A stretch of 5,362 bases of DNA, taken from NCBI GenBank assembly GCA_028705415.1, contig JAQWDO010000064.1, positions 1 to 5,362 of the forward strand. Reading direction: 5' to 3'. A model generated the notes under the pieces. The model saw only the letters and a list, made by a program, of their open reading frames with translations. It was not told where the DNA came from and ran no database searches. A program made the translations under genes and the position numbers. Origin of the DNA: Dehalococcoidales bacterium. GTDB taxonomy: Bacteria > Chloroflexota > Dehalococcoidia > Dehalococcoidales > CSSed11-197. Position 1 is the stretch's first letter; every line of letters starts with the position of its first letter. Of the stretch, positions 1 to 5,362 are shown in pieces.

Positions 1-239
1 ACGGCGGTCACAAATACAACGAGGCAATGTCCGATTGGCAAAACTACTGGCCGATGTTGCGCGAGGGCGGACTGCTGGCAATGCATGACATCGCGTATTC
101 GGATAACAACGTTGAAGGCTACGGCGTGCCGCAAGTGTGGCGCGAGGTAAGGGACTGTGGCGAGTGGCAGGAATTCATCGCGCCGCACAACCTGGGCAGG
201 TGGATGGGAATTGGAGTGATGTGGCGAAAGAGCCAGTAA
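1..239 (+). CDS. Class I SAM-dependent methyltransferase-like protein, C-terminal fragment (5' end outside window)
   Basis: The frame is open from the window edge (first whole codon at base 3) to TAA at 237-239, giving about 78 visible residues. The first visible residues read GGHKYNEAMSDWQNYWPML, and bases 1-2 (AC) would complete an Asp codon, so the motif is probably DGGH. It is followed by LREGGLLAMHDI and, further on, GVPQVWREV. The pattern DGxHxY...DWxxYxPxLxxGG...HDI is typical of the later half of Rossmann-fold methyltransferases of the Methyltransf_24 / cephalosporin-hydroxylase-like type, where the HD pair sits after strand 5. The SAM-binding N-terminal half is off the window, so the substrate cannot be inferred. 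Phages use such enzymes on glycans, DNA or small molecules. The ATG at 27 is internal to the domain and is not the real start. The end overlaps the next gene by 19 bases, which suggests co-transcription with the phage genes. Fold call fairly secure; function unknown. Confidence 0.7.
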   Translation, partial: GGHKYNEAMSDWQNYWPMLREGGLLAMHDIAYSDNNVEGYGVPQVWREVRDCGEWQEFIAPHNLGRWMGIGVMWRKSQ

Positions 240-406
240 TTCGCTTTGAAGCGATTGTGAACAACGTCAAGACGCTTACGAGCGATAACACTATCCGAGT
301 GACCTTCGACCTACCTGAAACAGCGATTGACGTTATGGCAATGCTGGCACAAACAAAGGTTGACGGGATTGTGCTGGATGTGACAGTGAAGGCGAAAGCC
401 GGATAA
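221..406 (+). CDS. Small conserved-looking phage protein, 61 aa, unknown function
   Basis: A 61-residue frame begins at GTG 221, preceded by GGAG at 213-216 with a short 4-base spacer, and ends with TAA at 404-406. The same frame extends upstream to a GTG at 137, but that part lies wholly inside the methyltransferase gene and reads like a shadow, so I prefer 221. The protein pattern is VIRFEAIVNNVKTL, then IRVTFDLPETAIDVMAMLAQ, then GIVLDVTVKA. This suggests two beta strands, a helix and a third strand, with no signal peptide, membrane segment or cysteines. It resembles small beta-rich proteins found near phage packaging or recombination genes, but I cannot name a family. The 19-base overlap upstream and 21-base gap before the terminase gene support a real gene in the operon. 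Function unknown; a DNA- or protein-binding accessory role is only a guess. Confidence 0.6.
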   Translation: MAKEPVIRFEAIVNNVKTLTSDNTIRVTFDLPETAIDVMAMLAQTKVDGIVLDVTVKAKAG

Positions 407-427
407 ACGGCGAAATAACCGGACAAA

Positions 428-811
428 ATGAGACAGCGAGACGAAAAGGGCAGATTTATCAAGGGGAACAATGCCAATCCGAATGGCAGACCTCCAAAGG
501 CGCGTGAGCAGGAATTTCTGAACGTCACTATTGCCGCTGTATCTTGTGGAGACTGGATAGAGATTATTCAAAAGGCGGTATCGCAAGCCAAAAAAGGCGA
601 TGCTTCAGCGCGTAAATTCCTGGCTGATTACCTCATTGGACCGCCGACAGTGAAAACAGACTTGACCACTAACGGTGAAAGTATCAATGCAATAGGAGTT
701 ACGGGAGTAGATTATCGATCTGCAATTACCAACCTTGCGCCCGGATCAATGGGAAATAGCGCAGCACCCAGCGAAAGTGAAAGTGCTTTCGATGGGGAGA
801 CGCTGGGGTAA
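428..811 (+). CDS. terS: Putative terminase small subunit (DUF5681-like N-terminus)
   Basis: This 127-aa protein starts at ATG 428, with only a weak Shine-Dalgarno, and ends with TAA 809-811. Its N-terminus reads GRFIKGNNANPNGRPPK, matching the G-x-F-x-x-GN-x-x-PxGRPP signature of DUF5681-type phage proteins and of many small-terminase-like DNA-binding proteins. Residues 28-75 look helical and contain DWIEIIQKAVSQAKKGDASA followed by a KFLADYLIG segment, as in related small subunits where helices recognise the packaging site. In the family this subunit binds pac or cos DNA and regulates the large subunit. Position directly before the large terminase supports the role. The last 25 or more residues, from about LAPGSMGNS onward, are low-complexity and Ser/Glu/Gly-rich. 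They are encoded by DNA that also encodes the start of the large subunit in the +1 frame. Similarity to a specific terS family is inferred from motif and context, not shown by alignment. Confidence 0.68.
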   Translation: MRQRDEKGRFIKGNNANPNGRPPKAREQEFLNVTIAAVSCGDWIEIIQKAVSQAKKGDASARKFLADYLIGPPTVKTDLTTNGESINAIGVTGVDYRSAITNLAPGSMGNSAAPSESESAFDGETLG

Positions 812-1916
812 GACCGTGTTAGGCGGTGCTATCTCACTTGCGACTGCTGCAAACGGCGGGAGCGTAGCCTGGATTGTGCCAACGTACAAGAATGGGCGTG
901 CGCTTTGGCGGTTTGCGGAGAATGTGGTTGCGCCGTTGCGCAAGGCAAAGTTGGCGACTGTGAACAAGGCAGAACGCACAATCGAGTTTGTCGGCGGGGG
1001 CGTGTTTGGCATTCATTCGGCTGATAACGAAGACAGCGTACGCGGTGAAAGTTTTGACCTTGTTATTCTGGACGAAGCAGCACGAATTTCTGAAACAGCG
1101 TGGACGGATGCGATTCAACCCACGCTTGCAGATTTAGACGGGGATGCAATTCTGATCAGCACACCGAGAGGGCGCAATTGGTTCTGGCAAGAATATCAAC
1201 GCGGTATCAGTGACGGCGTTTATCAGAAGTCATGGACTGCACCTTCAAGCGCAAACCCAAACAAGCGTATTCAGAACGCGGCACAACGGGCAAAAGAACA
1301 CGCCAACGAATTGACTTATCGTCAGGAATGGCTTGGCGAATTCGTGGATGCGGAAGGCTTGATCTTCCGGCGTGTACAGGACGCGGTATTTGGCGAAATG
1401 CTGGATGCGCCGGAGAAGGGCAAGCAATACAGCGCAAGCGTTGACGTGGCGGCTTCGGTTGACTTTACGGTCGTCACGGTTTGGGATGACGCTGCGAAAA
1501 AGGCAGTCTACATTGACCGATTCAACCGGGTGGACTTTCCGGTTCTGGAAGATCGCCTTGCAGCCGTATACAAGCGTTGGAATCTGCATTCGATGATTAT
1601 CGAATCAAACTCTATCGGACAGCCGGTCATTGACCATTTGGGTGCGCGTGGACTGCATATCATCCCGTTCACAACGACCAGCGCGTCGAAGCAAAAAATT
1701 ATTCAGGGATTGCAGGCTGGCTTTGAGAATGGCGAAATCGGCATCCCGGATTATCCGATATTGATTGGCGAATTATTGAGCTTTGAAGGCAAGCGTAATG
1801 CGAGCGGAACGTTTGCGTATTCAGCGCCTTCAGGGATGCACGACGACACGGTTATGAGTTTAGCGATCGGCTGGGATTCATTGAACAGCGCTGGCGTTAT
1901 TTTGTGGATGGATTAA
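735..1916 (+). CDS. terL: Terminase large subunit (ATPase and nuclease)
   Basis: This is the DNA-packaging motor and headful/cos nuclease. Numbering from TTG 735 gives 393 aa. Walker A is GRRWGKT at residues 21-27, Walker B is LVILDEAA at 109-116 with catalytic Glu114, and the coupling motif STP is at 142-144. The C-terminal RNase H-like nuclease shows Asp237 in SVDVAASVDFT, Glu290 in IIESNSIGQP and the Asp370-Asp371 pair in GMHDDT, so both catalytic domains look intact. The start is uncertain. The frame is open from 711 (after TAG 708-710), and the residues encoded just before 735, LQLPT ahead of LRPDQ, look like genuine terminase sequence. That favours a start at CTG 720, or a rare ATT/ATC start at 711/714 behind GGGAG 703-707. 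An ATG at 792 would lose residues just before Walker A. It overlaps terS by at least 77 bases. It ends at TAA 1914-1916, 11 bases before the portal gene. Confidence 0.95.
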   Translation: MRPDQWEIAQHPAKVKVLSMGRRWGKTVLGGAISLATAANGGSVAWIVPTYKNGRALWRFAENVVAPLRKAKLATVNKAERTIEFVGGGVFGIHSADNEDSVRGESFDLVILDEAARISETAWTDAIQPTLADLDGDAILISTPRGRNWFWQEYQRGISDGVYQKSWTAPSSANPNKRIQNAAQRAKEHANELTYRQEWLGEFVDAEGLIFRRVQDAVFGEMLDAPEKGKQYSASVDVAASVDFTVVTVWDDAAKKAVYIDRFNRVDFPVLEDRLAAVYKRWNLHSMIIESNSIGQPVIDHLGARGLHIIPFTTTSASKQKIIQGLQAGFENGEIGIPDYPILIGELLSFEGKRNASGTFAYSAPSGMHDDTVMSLAIGWDSLNSAGVILWMD

Positions 1917-1917
1917 C

Positions 1918-1922
1918 AGGAG
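1918..1922 (+). promoter_or_regulatory. Ribosome binding site for the portal gene
   Basis: AGGAG lies 5 bases before ATG 1928, directly after the terminase stop codon. It decides the portal start in favour of ATG 1928 over the in-frame GTG 1904, which lies inside the end of the terminase gene and lacks a comparable site. Confidence 0.8.
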
Positions 1923-1927
1923 TATCT

Positions 1928-3232
1928 ATGGCAGAAACTTACAAGGCAATAACAAACATTCCTGGCTGGGTAGACCTCCTGACAAGTGACGGCGTGCCTG
2001 ATTCTATCGCGGCGTTGTATTCGCGTGTGCCGATCCTGTACCGCGCCATCCAGTTGCGCTGTGACGCGTTATCGACCGTTCCATTCCGGCTGGTGAAAGG
2101 CGAGAGTGAGATCGAGTGGCAGTACCCGACTTCGCTGTCACGCCTGCTTTGGCAGTGGGAAGCTGGCTTGCTATTGCGAGGGGCAGCGTACGGTGAAATC
2201 ATTGCGAACAAGAGCGGGATCAGGAAAGACATCCAGTATCGCAATCCGTTTGACATGAACGTGCAATACATGAATACCGGCGAGCTGGTGTTCAAGCAGA
2301 ACAGCAGTGGGGCGACATGGACGAACGACCTACGGGCTGGCAAGTATGAAATGCTCTACATTGCCGAATATGACCCGACTCAAGACATTCTGCCGGGTGT
2401 GGGTGCTGGTAGGGCTTCCACAGTTGACGCGAAGTTGCTCTATGCTTTGAGCAAGTTTCCGGAAGTGTACTTTGAGGGTGGGGCAATGCCGGTCACACTG
2501 TTAGGTATTGACACGAACGTCCCGAACGAGATCGAGCGCATTCAGGACTGGTTCAGGCGTTCTGCTACCACGATTCGCAATGCGTTCCGGGTGTTGGGTG
2601 TGAGAGCGGGTTCTATCCAGCCGACCACACTCACTCCGCTATTGAAAGACCTGGCATTCAGCGACTTATCCGAGATAAGCAAAAAGAACATCGCAATGGC
2701 ATTCGGCATCAAGCAGACCATGCTTGACAGCGAAGCGGCAAACTACGCAACCGCACAGGAAGACCGATTGAGTTTCTACGAAGATACGATCAAGCCGCGT
2801 TTGCAGCTTTACGAAGATGCTTTGAACGAGCAGTTATTTGCGCGTGACAAGATAAAACTTGAGTTCCAGTTGAACGAACTTGACATCTTCCAGGAAGACG
2901 AGAACGAGCGAGCCGATGTGCTGAACAAATTGACGGCATCCGGCTTGCCGACCCGCCTTGCGCTTGATCTGGCTGGGTTCGTGCTGAGTGAAGAGCAGGA
3001 AGCCTTATTCAGCGAGCAGGAAGCGGAAACACAGCCGGAAGACGAGCAGGTGGCAGAACTCCGCAAGTGGCAGCGAATGGCAGAGAAACGCGTCAAAGAA
3101 GGCAAACCTATCCGGGAATTTGAAAGCACGATCCTTGAGCCAAGTTTGCACGGAGCGATAAGTGGAGCGTTGGAAAACGTGAAAACGGTGGAAGACGTGA
3201 AGAGAGTCTTCGAGTGGAGCGTGTACCCGTGA
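1928..3232 (+). CDS. HK97-type phage portal protein
   Basis: The portal forms the dodecameric ring at one capsid vertex through which the terminase pumps DNA and to which the neck attaches. The 434-aa product, starting at ATG 1928, matches the usual length of the HK97/Phage_portal (PF04860-like) family. Recognisable stretches are VPILYRAIQLRCDALSTVPF near the N-terminus, then GAAYGEIIANKSG, the NPFDMNVQY wing region, and ISKKNIAMAFGIKQTML followed by ANYATAQED. The last is the conserved late segment in which portal proteins select the stem and crown helices (S-x-NYA-x-A-x-E-D/R-like). After the core, from about residue 335, the protein has a charged Glu/Gln-rich tail (SEEQEALFSEQEAETQPEDEQ in pieces) and then an amphipathic WQRMAEKRVKEGK segment; such tails occur in many portals followed by MuF genes. 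It overlaps the next gene by 4 bases (GTGA) or by 19 if GTG 3214 is used. Confidence 0.92.
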   Translation: MAETYKAITNIPGWVDLLTSDGVPDSIAALYSRVPILYRAIQLRCDALSTVPFRLVKGESEIEWQYPTSLSRLLWQWEAGLLLRGAAYGEIIANKSGIRKDIQYRNPFDMNVQYMNTGELVFKQNSSGATWTNDLRAGKYEMLYIAEYDPTQDILPGVGAGRASTVDAKLLYALSKFPEVYFEGGAMPVTLLGIDTNVPNEIERIQDWFRRSATTIRNAFRVLGVRAGSIQPTTLTPLLKDLAFSDLSEISKKNIAMAFGIKQTMLDSEAANYATAQEDRLSFYEDTIKPRLQLYEDALNEQLFARDKIKLEFQLNELDIFQEDENERADVLNKLTASGLPTRLALDLAGFVLSEEQEALFSEQEAETQPEDEQVAELRKWQRMAEKRVKEGKPIREFESTILEPSLHGAISGALENVKTVEDVKRVFEWSVYP

Positions 3233-3882
3233 TTGACCGCTTTGAGATCGAGCGCAAGTTAGGGCGGGTGCTCTCGCGTGAGTTTCAGTCTGAACTCGAT
3301 AAGCTGATGGGCTATTTAGGCGACCCGCCGGACTTGAATAACGTGCCGCGTTCCTACTGGCAGAACGGCTGGAAACGCATTCAGAACCAGGTCGAGCCGA
3401 TTCTGGTTGACACGTTCGTTCAGAGTGCGCTGGAATTGCCGCTTGTTGGGATCACGATTGATTGGGACTTGATCAATGCCGATGCGGTGAATTGGGCGCG
3501 AACCAGTTTAGTACCGACATTACAGAAAATGTTCGACAAAACTTATGTGGGCGTGAATGAGTTAGTCCCGCGTTATTTTGAGGAGCAGTGGAGCAGGGCT
3601 GATTTGGCACGGCATCTTGAAAAATATTACTCACCTGTGAGAGCAGAAATGATAGCAATTACCGAAACGACCCGCGCAAAGGTTGAGGGCGAGCGGGCGG
3701 CGGTTGCAGAAATCAACCAGCGCGGCGTGATCTTGGTGCCAACCTGGATGACGCAGGAAGATGAGAGGGTTTGTCCTATTTGTGGTCCGAGACATAAGCA
3801 GCGGATTACAGTCGATTACCCACCAGCACATCCGAGATGCCGATGTTATGTGGATTACGACTATCCGAAGGAAGGCAACTAA
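3229..3882 (+). CDS. Phage Mu F-like minor head (portal-associated) protein
   Basis: MuF-domain proteins are minor capsid proteins bound near the portal and sometimes ejected with DNA. The C-terminal part has the family signature: ITETTRA, then PTWMTQEDERVCPICGPRH, then PPAHPRCRC. The cysteines form CxxC and CxC pairs with a nearby His, a plausible zinc site. Using the longer frame from 3214 these are Cys187, Cys190, His206, Cys209 and Cys211. The N-terminal half is helical and less conserved (for example NVPRSYWQNGWKRIQNQVEPIL). I chose GTG 3229 because it overlaps the portal stop as GTGA and has GGAG at 3216-3219, 9 bases upstream. GTG 3214 (5 residues longer, weak AG-rich site at 3202-3206) is an alternative. 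The length is about 217 aa, a short MuF protein with no extra toxin or ADP-ribosyltransferase domain fused behind it. Position after the portal is the standard one for this family. Confidence 0.88.
   Translation: MIDRFEIERKLGRVLSREFQSELDKLMGYLGDPPDLNNVPRSYWQNGWKRIQNQVEPILVDTFVQSALELPLVGITIDWDLINADAVNWARTSLVPTLQKMFDKTYVGVNELVPRYFEEQWSRADLARHLEKYYSPVRAEMIAITETTRAKVEGERAAVAEINQRGVILVPTWMTQEDERVCPICGPRHKQRITVDYPPAHPRCRCYVDYDYPKEGN
3868..3875 (+). promoter_or_regulatory. Ribosome binding site for the gp10-like gene
   Basis: AAGGAAGG lies 6 bases before ATG 3882 and inside the end of the MuF-like gene. It supports ATG 3882, which overlaps the upstream TAA as TAATG, over the longer in-frame extension back to 3837. 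Confidence 0.75.
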
Positions 3883-4355
3883 TGGCAGGCGGAACGTATA
3901 TCCGAGTTGAGGGCATAGAAAAACTGCTTGCTGGTTTGACAAAGTTAGAACAGATGCAACGCGTGAAAGATGAAGTTCAGGCAGGCGGAATCTTGCTTCA
4001 GAGCAAGTTGCAGCATTACCCGAAGAAGGCGAAAGTTGGTAATCCGCTTATTCGCAGTAATGACCGGGTACGGCGCGGTTTCTTCTACCACCTGAAACAC
4101 GGGAATATCAGTGTGCCTTACAACCGATCGTACACATTGCAGAGTAAGTGGACATCTCAACCGCGCAAGGGTGGCTGGGAGGCAGTGGTTGGAAACAAAG
4201 CGCCGGATTACAAGCATCTTGTTCAGGGTTCACGGCAAACCTTCCAGCACCGGGCAAGCGGGTGGTTGACGGTTGCAGGCGCAGTGGAAACATATGGTCC
4301 GCAGATACAAGCAAGAATCAGGGCGGCATTAGAGAAAGAGGTGGCAAGTGTCTGA
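3882..4355 (+). CDS. HK97 gp10-like putative neck/tail-completion protein
   Basis: The 157-aa product has the layout of HK97-gp10-like / minor tail-completion proteins. It opens with a strand plus helix, IRVEGIEKLLAGLTKLEQ, and then a helix containing a short hydrophobic run (AGGILLQSKLQHYP). An Arg/Ser-rich segment follows around RSYTLQSKWTSQP, then a beta strand with VVGNKAPDYKHLVQGSRQ and the pair HRASGWLTVAG. A final helix, IQARIRAALEKEV, closes the protein. In this family the pattern S-W...vGN-x-x-YaxyVqG is usual, and members join the capsid-connector complex to the tail tube. Here the usual pYAxxV is PDYKHLV. ATG 3882 follows AAGGAAGG by 6 bases. The gene lies before the protease-capsid gene instead of after the capsid, where gp10 homologues usually lie. 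It overlaps the next start by 8 bases (4348-4355). Family assignment is by pattern only; a different head-tail connector role is possible. Confidence 0.7.
   Translation: MAGGTYIRVEGIEKLLAGLTKLEQMQRVKDEVQAGGILLQSKLQHYPKKAKVGNPLIRSNDRVRRGFFYHLKHGNISVPYNRSYTLQSKWTSQPRKGGWEAVVGNKAPDYKHLVQGSRQTFQHRASGWLTVAGAVETYGPQIQARIRAALEKEVASV
4338..4343 (+). promoter_or_regulatory. Ribosome binding site for the protease-capsid gene
   Basis: GAGGTG lies 4 bases before GTG 4348, within the last codons of the gp10-like gene. It matches the core of the anti-Shine-Dalgarno complement and supports GTG 4348 as the start of the following frame. Confidence 0.65.
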
Positions 4356-5362
4356 TAAATTGACGTTGAAAATCGCAAGCAATGAAAACATCGAGCGTGA
4401 CGCGGTTGAAACGAAACGCCTGAAAGCAGATGTGGATTACAGCCTGATTGATTGGCGCGTTTTGGGCGTTCCTTACGGGGGTCCAATCAAAGGGCGTGAC
4501 ATGGACGGCGAATGTTTCACCGAGCAGACCGACATTGTGCTGAACGTTGGCGACAAACGACCTGTGACCTACTATCACGGCTTTGGACCTGATGACCCGC
4601 AAGAGAAGCAAACCCCGCCTGTGATTATTGGTGAAGCGACCTACACCGGCAAAGACGCACGCGGTCACTGGTTCGACCTGGCTTTGGACGATGAAGAAGA
4701 ACTGGCATTGCGTTTACTGGCAGCGGGCGTGGAGGGCGTGAAAGCGTCAAGTGGGGCGGTATCTCATTTAGTGAGAAAAAGTGCGGGTGGAATTATTGAC
4801 GTGTGGCCGGTTGGGGAACTGGCTTTATTTGACGTAAACGAATGGCGAAAACCGGCGAATGAGTTTGCCGTTATCGAAGCGAAAGCAGAAGTCTTTACAG
4901 AGGCGATCCCGGAGGTCGAAGAGACGGTGGATGCGGTTGAGGACGAAGCGGAAGCAATCACAATCAAAACACTATTACCAGATCAAGAGGAGATCAAAAT
5001 GGAAGACATGGAAAAAGAGGTTGTTCAGGAACAGCCTGTTGAAGAAAAAATCGACTTGAAAGCCGAGATGGAAAAGGTTCGCAAGTCGATTGTTGACGAA
5101 CTGAGAAGCGAGCGCGGGGAAGCCAAAGGATCGCTCACCGTTGTTTCCAGTGTTGGTGAAAAAGACGAGATGAAGGGCTTTATGCACTACATCCGCACCG
5201 GGCAGGAAAACAGCGTCATGAAGAGCCTGAAGGCATCCAACGCCACCGACATGAACATCGGTACTGCCGAAGACGGACAGTATCTCGTCCCAACCGGTCA
5301 CTATCAGAACGTGATCGCCCGGCGCGATGAAGCCGCTCTGTGGAGCAAACTGGGTGTGACCC
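4348..5362 (+). CDS. Prohead protease fused to HK97-fold major capsid protein (3' end outside window)
   Basis: The frame runs from GTG 4348 to the window end without a stop, giving 338 visible residues. Residues 35-175 are an HK97-type prohead protease (S78/U35-like): His77 in TYYHGFGP, Ser134-Ser135 in KASSGAVSHLVRK, and Glu157 in WPVGELALF are the likely catalytic or conserved residues. The His-Ser spacing is near that of HK97 gp4, and the motif SSG-x-V-x-HL...WPvxE is characteristic. Residues about 180-215 are an acidic linker. Residues 218-256 are a charged coiled-coil-like stretch resembling the HK97 delta (scaffold) domain. From about 262 comes the capsid N-arm and start of the core: FMHYIRTGQ, then GTAEDGQYLVPTGHYQNVI and EAALWSKLGVT. 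The protease would cleave the scaffold part after shell assembly and release itself. An internal start at ATG 4999 could also give a separate capsid product. The C-terminal capsid core lies beyond the window. Confidence 0.9.
   Translation, partial: MSDKLTLKIASNENIERDAVETKRLKADVDYSLIDWRVLGVPYGGPIKGRDMDGECFTEQTDIVLNVGDKRPVTYYHGFGPDDPQEKQTPPVIIGEATYTGKDARGHWFDLALDDEEELALRLLAAGVEGVKASSGAVSHLVRKSAGGIIDVWPVGELALFDVNEWRKPANEFAVIEAKAEVFTEAIPEVEETVDAVEDEAEAITIKTLLPDQEEIKMEDMEKEVVQEQPVEEKIDLKAEMEKVRKSIVDELRSERGEAKGSLTVVSSVGEKDEMKGFMHYIRTGQENSVMKSLKASNATDMNIGTAEDGQYLVPTGHYQNVIARRDEAALWSKLGVT
4987..5001 (+). promoter_or_regulatory. Candidate internal ribosome binding site and in-frame start inside the protease-capsid gene
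   Basis: GAGGAGA at 4987-4993 contains AGGAG at 4988-4992, which is followed after 6 bases by ATG 4999-5001, in frame with the long gene (residue 218). A product begun here would be the scaffold-like coiled segment plus capsid, without the protease. The site lies exactly between the acidic linker and the delta-like segment, where a separate capsid gene would start. Similar purine-rich runs also arise from Glu codons in acidic regions, so chance is possible. Confidence 0.5.

Noticed and set aside
407..427. Possible promoter in the only gap before terS
   Set aside because: Only 21 bases, with no convincing -10/-35 pair; read-through from upstream is more likely.
175..528. 117-aa minus-strand frame with hydrophobic stretches
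   Set aside because: It spans three + strand gene parts in antisense. The hydrophobic look comes from the complement of charged codons. No start context or homology pattern.
1232..1596. Two overlapping + strand frames (1232-1444 and 1372-1596) inside the large terminase
   Set aside because: Arg/Trp-rich shadow frames within the intact ATPase-nuclease coding region, with no ribosome binding site of note.
1939..2343. 134-aa minus-strand frame opposite the portal gene
   Set aside because: It lies antisense to strongly recognisable portal coding and has no domain pattern. Long antisense frames are common in such genes.
4148..4363. 71-aa + strand frame overlapping the gp10-like gene
   Set aside because: Shadow of the gp10-like gene; Gly/Ser-rich and without recognisable structure.
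4764..4967. Ser/Thr-rich minus-strand frame
   Set aside because: Antisense of the acidic linker; low-complexity composition is explained by complementing Glu, Asp and Ala codons.
4859..5059. Lys/Arg-rich 66-aa + strand frame
   Set aside because: It is the shifted reading of the Glu/Asp-rich linker of the protease-capsid gene; GAA/GAG codons out of frame give Lys/Arg. No family resemblance.

Overview
The window holds the packaging and head-assembly module of a tailed double-stranded DNA phage (Caudoviricetes, HK97-type capsid) or of an integrated prophage. All supported genes lie on the + strand. They are packed end to end with overlaps or gaps of about 21 bases or less, as in a single late-gene transcript. 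No tRNA, rRNA, CRISPR array, insertion sequence, integrase, attachment site, convincing promoter or terminator is visible. Base composition is roughly balanced. The host is probably a bacterium with canonical Shine-Dalgarno initiation, but the sequence does not identify it. No host-chromosome gene is present to show whether this is a free phage or a prophage.

Layout. At the left edge (1-239) is the 3' end of a class I SAM-dependent methyltransferase-like gene, cut by the window. A 61-aa conserved-looking small protein of unknown function (221-406) follows. Then come a small-terminase-like DNA-binding protein (428-811) and the large terminase ATPase/nuclease (about 735-1916). The N-terminal coding of the large terminase, through most of Walker A, lies inside the small-subunit gene in another frame. 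Next are the portal protein (1928-3232), a Mu F-like minor head protein (3229-3882), an HK97-gp10-like neck/tail-completion candidate (3882-4355), and a long reading frame from 4348 that is still open at the window end. That last frame carries an HK97-type (S78) prohead protease domain, an acidic/coiled linker and the beginning of an HK97-fold major capsid protein. It is therefore a protease-scaffold-capsid fusion.

How the parts work together. The terminase subunits recognise, cut and pump DNA through the portal. The MuF-like protein sits at the portal vertex. The capsid domain builds the shell on its scaffold-like N-terminal segment, and the fused protease would mature it. The gp10-like protein would help join head to tail.

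The points most worth a second look are the protease-capsid fusion with a well-formed internal Shine-Dalgarno/ATG at 4987-5001, which could release a separate capsid product; a codon-usage change in the capsid portion; the dual-coding TerS/TerL overlap without an obvious TerL start; and the placement of the gp10-like gene before the protease. I see no anti-phage defence system or clearly new multi-gene system. The novelty is in gene architecture.
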